A stretch of DNA of 64,000 nucleotides from NCBI GenBank assembly GCA_959347315.1, contig OY365806.1, positions 50,699,068 through 50,763,067 on the forward strand, in the 5' to 3' direction. Positions within the stretch are counted from its first letter, which is position 1; every line of letters starts with the position of its first letter. The notes below the pieces were generated by a model, which worked only from the letters and a program-made list of their open reading frames with translations, searched no databases and was not told where the DNA came from. Positions 37,301 through 49,300 of this stretch are shown here, in pieces. The position numbers and the translations under genes were made by a program. Source of the DNA: Bimastos eiseni (taxonomy: Eukaryota; Annelida; Clitellata; Crassiclitellata; Lumbricidae).

Positions 37301-40300
37301 GCACTGACCTTCCCTAACTGGTTTAAACCTCACAACCTCATGTTCTATAATAGGTTTGCTCCGTATGCTGTCTGTATGCCTGCCTCTAAGCATTTCTATA
37401 GCTTATTTTTTATAAATAAAACATGGCCAGCATGACTGCCCCACGGATCCGCTCCTAGTTCTAGATCATTAGCCATTCCTCTTTCTTGCCACCTTATCTT
37501 TCCTTCCACCAGCAGTGCAGCGTTAGTGTATATTCACTGAGTTGGCCATGGGAGTGAATGAAACGAATATCTCCTCTAGCAGATATTCAAGTCCCAACCT
37601 TTTGATCGTATGTCTAACTCATTTAATGAAACAACTCGGATTTTGAGAATTCTTCTGATTGAAACCGTTTTTCAGTGCGTCATCGTCGTCGTCATCAGAT
37701 GCACTGAATGTGACGAACGCCTGTAACGTTGGTTGTGACTGTACACACGTCGCCTACAGTCCTATCTGTAGTCATGACAACGTCGTCTATTACTCACCGT
37801 GTCACGCTGGCTGCAGCCTCATGGAAGATGGAGACACTAAGGTCAGCTGCTCAGAATGACATTGCTCACAATAACAAACAAGCCCTATACTCACAACGAT
37901 TCCGTCGAGTTTCAACCACAACACTTCACCTAACGTTACTTTACATGTAGTCATAATATTTATATGTCCATCTGCGTTCGTTGTCATTCAGGTCTACCTT
38001 TCTATTCTGGAAGTTACAGACGGCCAAAGGGTTGCGCCTTTTCAACTATTGATCGCAATCTCCAAACCTACAAAGCACCATGAGAAGCAAGAGTAGGGCA
38101 CCAGCTCATTCACGAGCGTTGGGCTTCATTGATTCCTGTTGCGTAATCACATTGCCAATTCTTTGTTGATCTATTTGAACCCATCTGAAAACACTGTCCG
38201 TCCTTTTGATCGCATACTATTTAATTTATTTTTATTTAATTAATTCAACTAAAATAACCCTCCAAGCCCTAAAGACCAAACGAGTAGTGAACGACATCCG
38301 TTAATCATTAGGCTATATATAACGAGTAGTCAGAGAATATTAGTATATGGCTATATAAATTAAATCTTGCGCTACATTACTGTAGGCTACATTGTATCTT
38401 ACACATAACTATCTGATATATTATTGGGGACAATATATTAGGCCTATTCGATGGGTCTGTGCTCAGTATGCTGCACCTAATGGAACATATAAATACTGCA
38501 TACAATAACTTTTACAAATGATATTCTTAGGTGAAGTGAACTAATTCTAACTCTGGAAACAGCTTTAACTCTGTTCCGAATCGAGTCAATTTGAAAGCAT
38601 GTCAGTAGCTATAGATTTACAGGAACCTTAACTGACTTTAGATTGCCACAGATGTAGGCCTAGGTCTAAAGTGTCAGCGATTTCATTTTCCTAGACAACA
38701 AGTCCTCTCCTTCTCACTTGATCCTCCCATCGACATTCGTCTACGGCCAGTCTTATCATTTGCTGCCCAGCACACTGAAACTGGAGATGGAAGAGTCAAT
38801 CATGACTTCTGTAAAAGTCTGTTTCCACGACACCCTCTGAGTTTGGAATTTGTCTTCGCTTATAACTACACGACTATTGCGCAACTGTATAGTCTAGCTT
38901 AAATTTCAGTTATTGTTATAATGGCAGTACATATAATGGAATAGCTGTCTTGATAATGCATGGTTGGAACCAAATAGTTCTCTGATGTCTTTAAATAGAC
39001 GCATTGTTGACATGCATGTAGTTACAATGACTGAATCTTGTAGAACTACTACAACTGTTCGTGCATCACTAGTCCTACGGATTCCAGCAACTTGGAGGCG
39101 ACATCCAAAGCCTGTAAAGCAGACACCTGTCCAGTTTCTATTTTCTTCATGATCATCTTCTTCTTCGCTGTTGCCTTCATATTCATCTGCTTCACAATGA
39201 ACATGGCAGCAACGCTCAGGTAACTTGTCATCAGAACAACTCAATACATCTCGCGGTGCAATTAGCAAGAATCTAAAACCAGTTAATTCACGAATAACCA
39301 TAACATTCTTACACTGGTGTTCGAGACTATGTTAACATTGTCTGGCAAAATCAAGTGATGTGTCTTATATCTTATCTGGTCTGATTAATTCCGGTTTTAT
39401 TTAATCTTATCTGTAATCTACTTCCCAAAATACTAATACTGATCTTTCTGGTATGTTCACTATAGCTCACCACCTTCTCCTGCTTCTCTTTGTCCAGTAC
39501 ATACCTAAGAATAATATGGTACATACTATTTGTTCCTAGTCCTGTCAGAGAACGTACACTTCGTGCAGTCAAAACAACTACAGATGCCTTAACTTAAAAC
39601 CTCTCATCTTCAAGTTCTAGTTTCGCCTCAAAACAAGATAAATGCATGAAAAAAGTTTAACAAAAGTGTGAAGCGTGGCACAAGAATCAACAGCTTTAAT
39701 AAAGCAAAAGTCAAGAAATTAAGATGGAGATTGCAATTTCTATGGCGCCATGATTCTTGAAAATGAGATAACCACAGCCAAATCCCACGACTCCCAAGAA
39801 CTTGACATCGTACGTTCGGGACTTCGACCGGATTCCGTGTCGTAACACATGACTAGCTGTTCTTGCACAAAGCTCTGTTTTGAGGGTGGTATGATCTAGG
39901 ATTAGGTGCGAAGTAGACGGTCAGCAACGGTCCTCTGACTATTTATAAACCCAGAAGTTTGGATTCGTTCATTGCCAATTGAAGGGTCGATTTGAAAGGA
40001 GGAAGTGAACACCTCTAATTAGCTTCACTGTGAACATTGGAACTTCGCTTTTGCATTAAGAATTACACGACTGTGCAGTTACCCTTCTTGCAGGAATGCA
40101 TTCATTTTAATCGGTTATCGCAACAGTCAACGTTGTGGTTGAAGAAGTTAAAAGGTCGCCAACTTGGCAGATACCAATCAAGTTCATAGTCCCATCTGCT
40201 GCCTACGGTGACTATTTAGCCAACAGATAAGGATTTATTAAATACCTGATTATTGCAATCTGAAAGATCTTTCGAGAGAGGTTTTAAGGTTCAAAGAAGG

Positions 40301-43300
40301 CGCTATATGAACATTGGATACTCAAGGACCTGCACAGGTCATTCCAAACTACATGAGCCAAAATGTGTGTCTTATTTCCTAAGTTCATGGTTATAAACCG
40401 ATAATAAATTACTTTATATATGAAAATGAAGAATTACTTTTCAGTCTCTCGAACAGTTGTTGATCTCGTTGATAAATAGCCTCTCGTTAATCAACCTTTG
40501 CACTCGCGGTTAAGGGACATCGTCTGTCCTTGCTATATACTAAGCAGTCGCTTGACGTTGTATATGAGTGTACTTGTACTTGGTGGCCTCACACGCTTGT
40601 ATCTATCGTCGCTCACTCACGAAGGCCATTAATATAGAGACTTACAACGTTCAGCATTTGGACCTACTGCTTTCTGGAAAGTAGCGTATAAATGTAATCT
40701 ATCTAGTGAGCAGGCCACATATAGAGTGGCCTAAAGCCTAATTATAGTCTCCTAATTATTATAATTATTATTAACGGACGATTTCTAGAGCGCCGTAACG
40801 CAGCCATACAAGGGCTCCCAACTCCCAAAATAAGCACACAAGTTGAAGCGTTGTCTACATGCATGTATAATTTGCATAATAATTTATTATAAAATCACAC
40901 TACGACATAATTGATAACATTTTAATCATGTTACAATGGTGATAATAAAATTACTTTTATTGGTAATAGCAATAATAATAATAATAATAATAATAAAAAT
41001 GTTGAATAACAATAATAATACTGCAACTAATAATAATTATAATAGGAATGATAATACCAATTTATTTGGCGCCGTAACACGGCCTTACCGCTACAAGTGC
41101 TCTCATTGCCTTGCACATAACAAATAGTTGTATGCAATGTGACCTAATTAGGTCTAGGTCATCACTAGGGACAGTGGGACCTTATTAAGTCTAGGTCATC
41201 ACTAGGGACTATGTGACCTAATTAAGTATAGGTCATCACTAGGGGCAGTGGGACCTGATTAGGTCTAGGTCATCACTAGGGACTATGTGACCTAATTAAG
41301 TATAGGTCATCACTGGGGACTATGTGACCTAATTAGGTCTAGGCCATCACTAGGGACGAAAATATTTAAAGCGACCAAGGTCTACGAAGCTAACATAATT
41401 ATGCTTTAAGGGCAATAAATGTAAGCAGACATAATGTTTATGAACTATGAGTCCATTCTATAAACTGAAGAGTGGTATACCTTCTCAATGATTGTAAACT
41501 TTATATAGCTCTAGTGTAGCTAGAATATATATATGCATCAAAACGCACAATTCGACCAGTGAATATTTCTTATGTGATGTAAAATGACAACCCATATAGC
41601 ATCATTAGTAACGAACTACGTTACTTGTGTAATGCGGTGTCTGCAGTAAGTTACTGCCTGTCGACTGCTGTAGGCTAATAGGAAAATAGTAAGAGAACTT
41701 TAAATTACTGTTACGTCTGCATCAATGGTATTTAATCCAACGTTAAGAGTTCATGGTAACAATTAATTAAGGCGATAATGGTCAAGAAGAAGAAAATTTG
41801 ATTCATGAAAGGTGTTGGGTTAGAATGATGTCGATTAATCGCGATTATGAATACAGATTACAGACGGTCGTAATAACAATGAAATACAACATTTCAGGAT
41901 GTGAGTTTTTATGTGGAACTGTTTTAATTGGATGCTTACTTGTAATGACAACATTAAATACCGCTACAACCATTTGCATATCCCTAAGAATCTAAGATGG
42001 GGAGACAGTGTGGAGATTAAGACTGATGGATTTAATAAGGGATCAACATGCTCATAATATCAATCTGGCTACTCGTTCACTTACGTTACCAAACGCTTAA
42101 GCTAGCCTAGTGGTATTCAAAATGACAGACCGCCAATCTTGGTAAATTGAAAGGAGCGTGTGTCCCCGCGCTTCTGCTAAAGTTCGACCCCAGATTTTCA
42201 TGAAAGATTTTATAATTATTTCTCTGTTTTCTGTTTCATTCAAGGTGCGTCTCAAGTTCGCAGACGTCTTTTGCCATTGGAATTCAAGTTCTGTTTATCA
42301 AAATACTTGGTAAAACTATCCATTCCATTCGCAGTCGTGTTTTTTAGATGAGAATATACTCTATAATATAAGCTTTAATTAAGGTGTATATATATACACA
42401 GGAGTATATATATACATATTTATATATCCCGTCGTTCTCTGTGTTTCTCTTCGAAAGCGCTATAAATATATATCTGTGTAGGAACTGTGTGTAACAACGT
42501 TATGGTCACTTTTAGAGCGGCTATACTATTACGTACCGTCCGTATTCGTTATTAATGTCGTTTAACATCATTTAGGATATAGGCCTATAGCGCAGATAAT
42601 AGATATATGAAGGGGCGCTATATAAATGTTAGAATACATTACATTATATAGAACCTACTGTCTGCATCATTAGGCCTATAGTAATTAACATGCATATGTC
42701 AAATGTTCCTCTCTTTACCAAAATAGAAGTCACTATAGCTACAGTTAAAGCATACGTTACCCTACGACCAACACAGTACACACATCCACGACTAGACTTG
42801 CACCAGACTTCACGCTTCTCATATATAACCGTCTAGAACATCTAAACCTCCTCCATTGCAATTACTCCTTCAGAAGAAAATTGCCTCTAATCACCTATTC
42901 ACTCTTGCTTCTCGTCGGTTAGATCTTCTCATGTTGTAATAGAAAACTGCGGGTAAATGCTATTCATCTACACAGGTTAATTATTTGCTAAAAGGCTACA
43001 TGTTTGTTATGAATCACCCGCATTTCAACCATACACCATGCACGCGTTAAGGTTATAACTATAACATAGTAAAATTTGATTAGGCCTATATATTAGGCCT
43101 AATGGCCTATATATCGAGCATCAAATTTTATTATGTTATAATTGTACAGTTTGAATATAAAATAAATTGTCTGATTCTAATGGCTGACAAGGAATTAATA
43201 TTCATGTGATCATTCTTGCTTATAGGTACGATACCTGGTCCTCTGCTCATGGGAATGACCTTCGACATGTCATGCGTCCTCTGGCAATACGACGAATGCG

Positions 43301-43632
43301 GAGTGAGAGGGAGTTGCCTCTTCTACGACAACAAGGAACTTGCCCTTCAGCTGTTCGTCATGTTTTTCAGCATCAAGGTCATATCACTCGTTGCCATGGT
43401 GTTGGCCGTCGTCCTATACAAGCCCCCAGCGACCGTTGAGCCCCTCGTCAAAGATGTCTCTGTCCCCGGTGAATTGGTCACCGTCGCATCCACTCTCGAT
43501 GAGAAACCATTCTCAAACGGTCAGTTTGACGATACTCCAAATGGATACGAAGAGATTAAAATGACTCCCGTAGTCCACGCCAAGGATCAAACGCCTTTCG
43601 AAGCCTTCGAAGACCATAGCATTCACCTGTAA
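31117..43632 (+). CDS. SLCO4A1: Organic anion transporter (SLCO/OATP, SLCO4-like), complete, 10 exons
   Basis: Plasma-membrane transporter of the major facilitator type, moving large organic anions such as hormone conjugates. Exons: 31117-31463, 32380-32693, 33864-33966, 35021-35142, 35506-35769, 36918-37113, 37676-37841, 39044-39219, 42245-42309 and 43226-43632. They sum to 2,160 nt, 719 codons plus stop, with every phase matching. The first membrane segment is near FVVWLSMANCFHSMALGL. Exon 4 holds the family signature as DELWIGAWW. Exons 7-8 (about residues 460-530) encode the extracellular Kazal-like cysteine domain (CNVGCDC, CHAGC, YYNCSC). Exon 10 starts TIPGPLLMG and ends in a cytoplasmic tail. 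The usual arginine of the D-x-RW signature is leucine here. Length is close to human SLCO4A1. SLCO family is firm; the SLCO4 subgroup is inferred. Confidence 0.93.
32015..32130 (+). mobile_element. tRNA-derived SINE, 3' part, copy 3
   Basis: It has GAATGGCTGCC, the B-box-like AAATTCGACTCCTGTAATAA, and a tail CAGTTTGAAGGTAAACTA. It matches the 3' half of the copies at 10838 and 30418. It lies in the first intron of the SLCO gene. Confidence 0.75.
33255..33505. repeat. (TGTC)n/(TTTC)n and (CATA)n microsatellites
   Basis: TGTC repeats at 33258-33290 run into TTTC repeats. CATA repeats lie at 33460-33505. All are in SLCO intron 2. Confidence 0.95.
34250..34620. repeat. (CT)n and (TCG/TCA)n low-complexity tracts in SLCO intron 3
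   Basis: A CT run (about 34313-34360), a pyrimidine-rich stretch, then GTC/ATC triplet runs. Ser/Arg/His-rich open frames on both strands are artefacts. Confidence 0.93.
35770..36917. other. SLCO intron 5, nothing recognised
   Basis: AT-rich intron with a pyrimidine-rich patch around 36295-36345 and no supported feature. Confidence 0.6.
39220..42244. other. SLCO intron 8, mostly unremarkable
   Basis: The longest intron of the gene. It contains an AAT microsatellite (40965-41060) and the 37-bp array at 41138-41358. Nothing else is recognised. Confidence 0.6.
41138..41358. repeat. 37-bp tandem repeat, 6 units, dimeric pattern
   Basis: The unit contains GTGACCTAATTAGGTCTAGG and TCATCACTAGGGA. 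Units ending CTAT tend to alternate with units ending CAGT, suggesting a 74-bp dimer. Lies in SLCO intron 8. Confidence 0.92.
43053..43146. repeat. Inverted repeat (possible mini-MITE)
   Basis: The left arm, ending ATAGTAAAATTTGAT at 43080, and the right arm, starting ATCAAATTTTATTATG at 43120, pair over about 25 bp with two mismatches. The 39-bp loop is built from AGGCCTA motifs. Lies in SLCO intron 9. Confidence 0.75.
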
Positions 43633-43830
43633 AGGCATTCACTTGCTAAAATATTCACTTTCAAAGACTATCACCCGTGAAACATTCATCTGTAAAGGCA
43701 TTCACTCATAAAGACATTCAATTGAACAGATTTTCACTTGTAAATCCATTTACCTGTAAAAACTTGATCAGTAAAACACTCATCTATTAACAGAAGCACA
43801 TGTAAATACGTTCATCTGAGAAATAGTTCT
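43633..43830 (+). repeat. Degenerate repeat in presumed SLCO 3'UTR
   Basis: Directly after the stop codon, an imperfect motif of about 20-25 bp (TGTAAAGGCATTCACT and variants such as CATTCATCTGTAAA) recurs about eight times. Confidence 0.65.
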
Positions 43831-46263
43831 CCTAAGCATGCATTTGTGTTATGGCATTAGCCGTAAAAATCATTAGGAAAGATGGCGAAAACTCTCGGAA
43901 GATATCACACTTTGATTCCCATTGATCGACTGATACAGAAATGTGACTGCATGAATATTCAATTATTGTATCGAATGCCAAGTTCTTGTTTGGAACGTTG
44001 TCCACTTGATCGACTGATGTTGCGTTTGCGCATGCGCCGAAAGGGACTCCAGCGAAGTCACCCAACGACGATTATGGAATGTTGACAGTTTAAATGAACT
44101 ATTCGACTGTTTATTTTCGTTTAACTTTTACGATGCATTAGAGACACAGGATGAGCACAAAAGAATAGCATGAGCTACTTATGCTAATTTGATACATTAT
44201 CTCGCATGACAGTTAGTGGTATCCTATATCAGAGAGATAGTCAATATACGACTTTGCTAAGTTGTCAAATGTTTTCGGTGACTGGTCAGAATTGCAGGAA
44301 AATCACCGACCATTTGCGTCTATTCGGTCGAAAGACTTTCAGCATCCACGGCGTCATCTGTTAACTTTGGAATCCATTCGTGAGGCTCCACGTGTCTGCG
44401 TGAGCTCACCGCTGGTGACCATTCTATAGTTTTTGTGCATTGTTTTGCTTACTGACACGACTCGTAATTATTATGACATTTAACACCCTAATGATATATA
44501 AGAGAGTACAGAGAGCGATTCCGATTAGGTTGCAAGTGGAGCTAAAAAAATATTCAATTACAATTACAACATAGACTTGTCGGTTTCAAATTGCTTACCC
44601 TCGTCCAACTATTAGATTCCCAAAGTCATCGAATTTTCATCGGACTTCTTTCACTTCTCCAGGGATCACAATTTCTGAGAACGATAATTAGAGCGACCAT
44701 CGACAAACATTGAATGTCTACAATCGACTAAAGAGACATTGCGATGAACGCTTGTGTCAAGACTCTTCATTTATATATATAATATATACTGCCTCGAAGT
44801 GCCTTCCATATAGCGGTGAATGACGCATGATATTCATTGTCACATCTCTTTGTCCTCAGTGTTTAACAGAGGATTTATCAAAAAGTCTGGGCTCATTAAA
44901 ACTGACGATAACACCCGGTCGTTTAATTGATTACAAAGTTAGGTAACGCTAAGCTACTGAACATGGAAAGTCCCAACTTGCGATTTACTTCTAAATATAC
45001 AAGAATATAATTATTATATGATTTTCATAATACGATAGCTTGCTGCAGTGCATTAAACATCAAAACGAGAATGTATTGCCTCAATCACACAGTGCATACA
45101 TCCTAAGTATATTCTTGAGTATCTATGCACTTTAAATAATACGCTGTAGAGTGTAAACGAGAGTTAAAACCTCAAACAAGTTACATTATATAAAACAAGA
45201 GGATGAAGTCCGGAAAAGATTCAAGCATGTATACTGTATACAATTGACCACAGCGTCGGTTAAAATGTTCGTTTGTCTTTGATCTTACGTTTAGATTTAA
45301 AATCGCCAAATGTGAACAACAACATCTCCAACTCCCATTCTGTTCCTATTCACGAATAGAGCTGTCATCCACGTTCAAATAGAAGTTCATCCATTGTCTT
45401 TTTCGCTTTAAGACACGTTAAGTATCTTGCAGAGGATGAAACTTCTGTCGACTTCTGCTGGGTCAAATTTGCACGATATTACAGTTGATTAGGTGGGCCC
45501 TACTCGCAGACGTTTTGCTGAACCTATATTGCCAGAGGTAATCAACTCTTGATTCTTACTCGGGAGGAGAAATAGTGCAATTATCTATTGACCGACGGAC
45601 AGACGGGCAGGAAGGCAGGCATACAGTACAGTCAATACGTCATGTAGGCAGACATATGCACACAGACACGTCGAGAGACAGAGAGAAGAATGGACAGAAC
45701 AAGAAAACAGTTGACAGAAAGCCTGACGAGCGGACAGACCGAAAGACAAAATGGGACAGACATTTACTGATCACATTTGGACATTACTGATTGGGTCAAC
45801 TCCTCTGGCTAGGCGCAGCGCTCGTCAACAAGCTGTTGTCCCTGCACTAAGCTCTCGAGTAGTGCCTTATAAAGTTTGAAATTTTAGATAGACAGACAAA
45901 CAGACATACAGACATACATACATACATACATACAGACAGACAGACAGACATACAGACAGTGTCTAACGAGCTGACTGACTGACATTTGTTCTAGCGGAGC
46001 AAACTGCAGGTCATCACTGTTCAAATAAAGTTTTTGCCGACTGCGTTCAACCTGTTGGCTTCATGCGCATAGGCCTATAATGAGTCCAGAAAGGGGTTGC
46101 TATGTGGGTTGCTAAGGGGTTGGTAGGCCTGTGTTTTCCAACAAAAGCTCTAAAGGAACAAAGAGGCGTTACGTAGTCTGGAAGGCCTACGTCTGCCGAG
46201 TTCTCACACCTCAGTGACTGCGACGCGTGAGCGCACATTGTTGTGGCAGTTTCTAAGGGCGCT
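43831..46263. other. Intergenic spacer between SLCO and EFHC1-like genes
   Basis: No gene is recognised. It holds a GACA/GACATACA microsatellite at about 45885-45960. A segment at about 45800-45880 (CGCAGCGCTCGTCAACAAGC) resembles 33374-33435, hinting at a dispersed repeat. Confidence 0.55.
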
Positions 46264-46277
46264 TAGGCCTTGGCAAC
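46264..46277 (+). promoter_or_regulatory. Candidate X-box (RFX binding site)
   Basis: TAGGCCTTGGCAAC matches 10 of 14 positions of an idealised GTTGCCATGGCAAC X-box. The 3' half-site TTGGCAAC is strong and the 5' half is weak. It lies 117 bp upstream of the ATG of an EFHC1-like ciliary gene, where RFX control would be expected. Confidence 0.4.
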
Positions 46278-46393
46278 GGACACAGAGTGGAGCTCTCCTG
46301 CAGGCGCTTCGGTATTTGGCGCCAACACCAGTCAGAAAGAATTTTATCAGATAGGAATCTAATCAAATCGTTTGAGAATCGAAATTCTGAAAA

Positions 46394-49300
46394 ATGAATC
46401 GAATGCCGAACATGAGTAGAATTCCAAACCTTCCTCTTGGAAATTATTACGACCAATTTCCGCTCGTAAGTTCTGCTCGTTTTTCATTTGTTATATAGTT
46501 ATTCTGCATAAGTGTGTGTATTTATGGCTGTTTGTTTGCATGTGTATAGATCTAATGTATAGACCTCTATATTTTGGAAAGTATGTCATTGCAATAGAAA
46601 ATTTATTAAGCCGCACTCAGAGAGGCCAATTAACGGCGCTTCCTACCTAGATCAGCGTCATAGTTGAAAAACAGAATAGATTTCAGAGAGCGATTGCGGA
46701 ACTGATGGAGAGAGACTACATAATGACCTGGCCGCAGGCCGCAGATAAATACACATAATTATGCATATATGCATCTATGAATTTCTATATATGGTACATT
46801 GTATTTGCATGTATGAATACATATGTAGACGTCTATGTATGTGCGTATGTATGTGTGAATTTGTGCTTGAGTGTATGCATGCATGTGTGTGCTTGCGTGT
46901 ATGGATGTATGTGTATACTTGGTTTCTTTAGCGCCTCACAGCGGCACTGCCTACATTGTATATGCAACCCTAACTGATGTGAAAGTCACTAATAACAAAA
47001 CGGCACGAAATAAAGAAACATTGTTCAGATGGAGAGAATAGTCCAAGTGAGTGGCGCTAAATAAATTATGACTAAGTTACTAACTCAGAAAGACCTATAG
47101 GAAAGACAAAAACAGTTGACAGAAAAACACGGATCTCCAATGATCATCATTTCATTATTAATTCTGTTATTCAGTAGTCTTCAGCGGGAATAAGCTAACC
47201 TCCTGCAGGAAAGAAACCTATTCTTTGGAAGGAAATGCATGCATAAAGTATATGGAAGAGAATGTGTCTTCAGTATATATTGCAGCGAGCAGTGGGAGAA
47301 ATTCTTTTTTTAAATCCTACATCTGTGAGAAATTAATCGACTGAGATTATGATCGTCGCTTGGTTTTCTTTGCCAGAAAAAAGAGTTTCCGAAAAGTCAA
47401 ACCCTCGGATATTTTAACGGATACGCAATCCAGAAGAGAGGATCAGCAGCCGTTGGATGCGATCTATCGGACCAAGAACTTAACGACCTATTGAACTATG
47501 CTCCATCGATTACCTATCCACAGGCAAAGCAGACGGATCATACGGAATCCACATTCGTGCCTGGTTACGTCGCCTGGGATAAAAAGGTAAGGCCATTTGT
47601 CTGTTATTATGTATCTTGCCTCTTCATCATCTCTTCGTTTTCTTCTTCTTCATCAGCTTCTTCTTCCCCTTCTTCATCTTCCCCTTCCTCTTCCCCTCTT
47701 CATCATCATCATCATCTTCTTCTTCTTCTTCTCCTCCTCCTCCTATTCCTTCTTCTTCTTCATCATCATCTTCTTCCCCTTCTTCTTTCGGCGTGGTCCT
47801 TCATCATCATCATCATCATCATCGTCATCTTCTTCTTCTCTTCCTCCTGTTCCTTCTTCCTCTTCCCCTTCATCATCATCATCATCTTCTTCTTCTTCTT
47901 CTTTTTCTTCATCTTCTTCTTCTTATTCGTCATCTACTTCTTCTTTTTTATCTTTCCTCATCCTCTTCTTCTTCATCCTTTTCTTCATCTTCTTTGTCTT
48001 CTACTTCATCTACTTCTTCTTCCTCGTCTACATTTTTATCATCTTAGTCTTTTACTTCACCACATACTCCTTCATTACATTCTTCTTCATCGTCTTCGCA
48101 TTCTTCTTCAAAAGATCGATTACCTGTCGATTGATTGATCGATTGGACTGATTGACAGGTGCTGCGATTTAAGGCGTGGTTTAAGGAGACGGTATCTGAT
48201 TCGTCCATCGAGAGTTACAGAGTTCGTCCGGTGGATATCTTCTATTACTTGGTCGATGACAGTATGGCGGTCGTTGAGCCAAAGGTCGAGAACAGTGGAC
48301 TCGTTCAAGGTTCGTCTTCAATTCGTTTAATCAGTAATGAATTAACGAAGAAGTTTAATGATACGATATATACGCAGGTCCAAGTGAGGTCTCATCTGGA
48401 CCGGCCAGAATTCTCCAATTGAGTTGGTGGCTCCTCCAGATTTTAGTCCACTTTCAGTTTTGAATATACCAGACATCCAACAGGCCCCTCCGTTAGAAAG
48501 TCCAAAGCCGCCACTACACGGGTCTTTTATCCGTTCATTCATTCATCCAATCACTCATCCAATCATTCATTCATTCACTCGCTCACTCATTCGTTCATTA
48601 TAAACACAGCTAGGTGAGTGATCGATTGACTACTTTTTTGTTGTACTCGAATTTCAACCAAGATGTCGGGTGTCCAAATTCTTTTTGTTGGCCTCCCGGC
48701 TGCTCAAATGAGCTGCCTGGATCGCATCCTGCGCTCTGCATCCCGACTCATTGGTCGCATATCCAATTACGATCACATATCCAGCTATGCGCGACGTCCT
48801 TCATTGGCGAATCGAGTATGGGATAGCTGCATCAGTCTGACGATGAGTCCTGCGTATACGTGGTCGAGCTGTGCAAGCCCACCTTTAGTACTCGCTACTA
48901 CTCGGAGCTCGCGCTCCCTCTGCTCGGTTGAACAAGGTTTCCTCCTCTATGTTCTTCATGCGCTAACCTCCACCATACAGAGCCGTGCCTTCTCAATGGT
49001 AGCCTCTCGATTTGGAATGGCCTCCCTTTAAGACTACGATTCCTTCCTTGACAGATCCCTTCCTCTCAAGCATTTCTCTCTCGTCTTAAGACGACTTCAT
49101 TTGGCCACGCTGGGGCTGGGAGAGCCTCTGAGTAGTCACCTTAAAGAGGTGCTATACATAAATTCTCTTAATGAATTAATGCAAAGAGTGTTTGAATGAA
49201 GAGGACATTGAATGCATCTAATGAAACCTTTTGTGCTTTTATAGCAGCGCTACAGAAGTTGACAGACTAGGTCTATAGACGGCGATAACTGAATGATTGA

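Noticed and set aside
47491..48151. Ser/Phe/Leu/His-rich open frames
   Set aside because: They come from the TTC/ATC tract in an EFHC1 intron; only 47491-47586 is exon 2.
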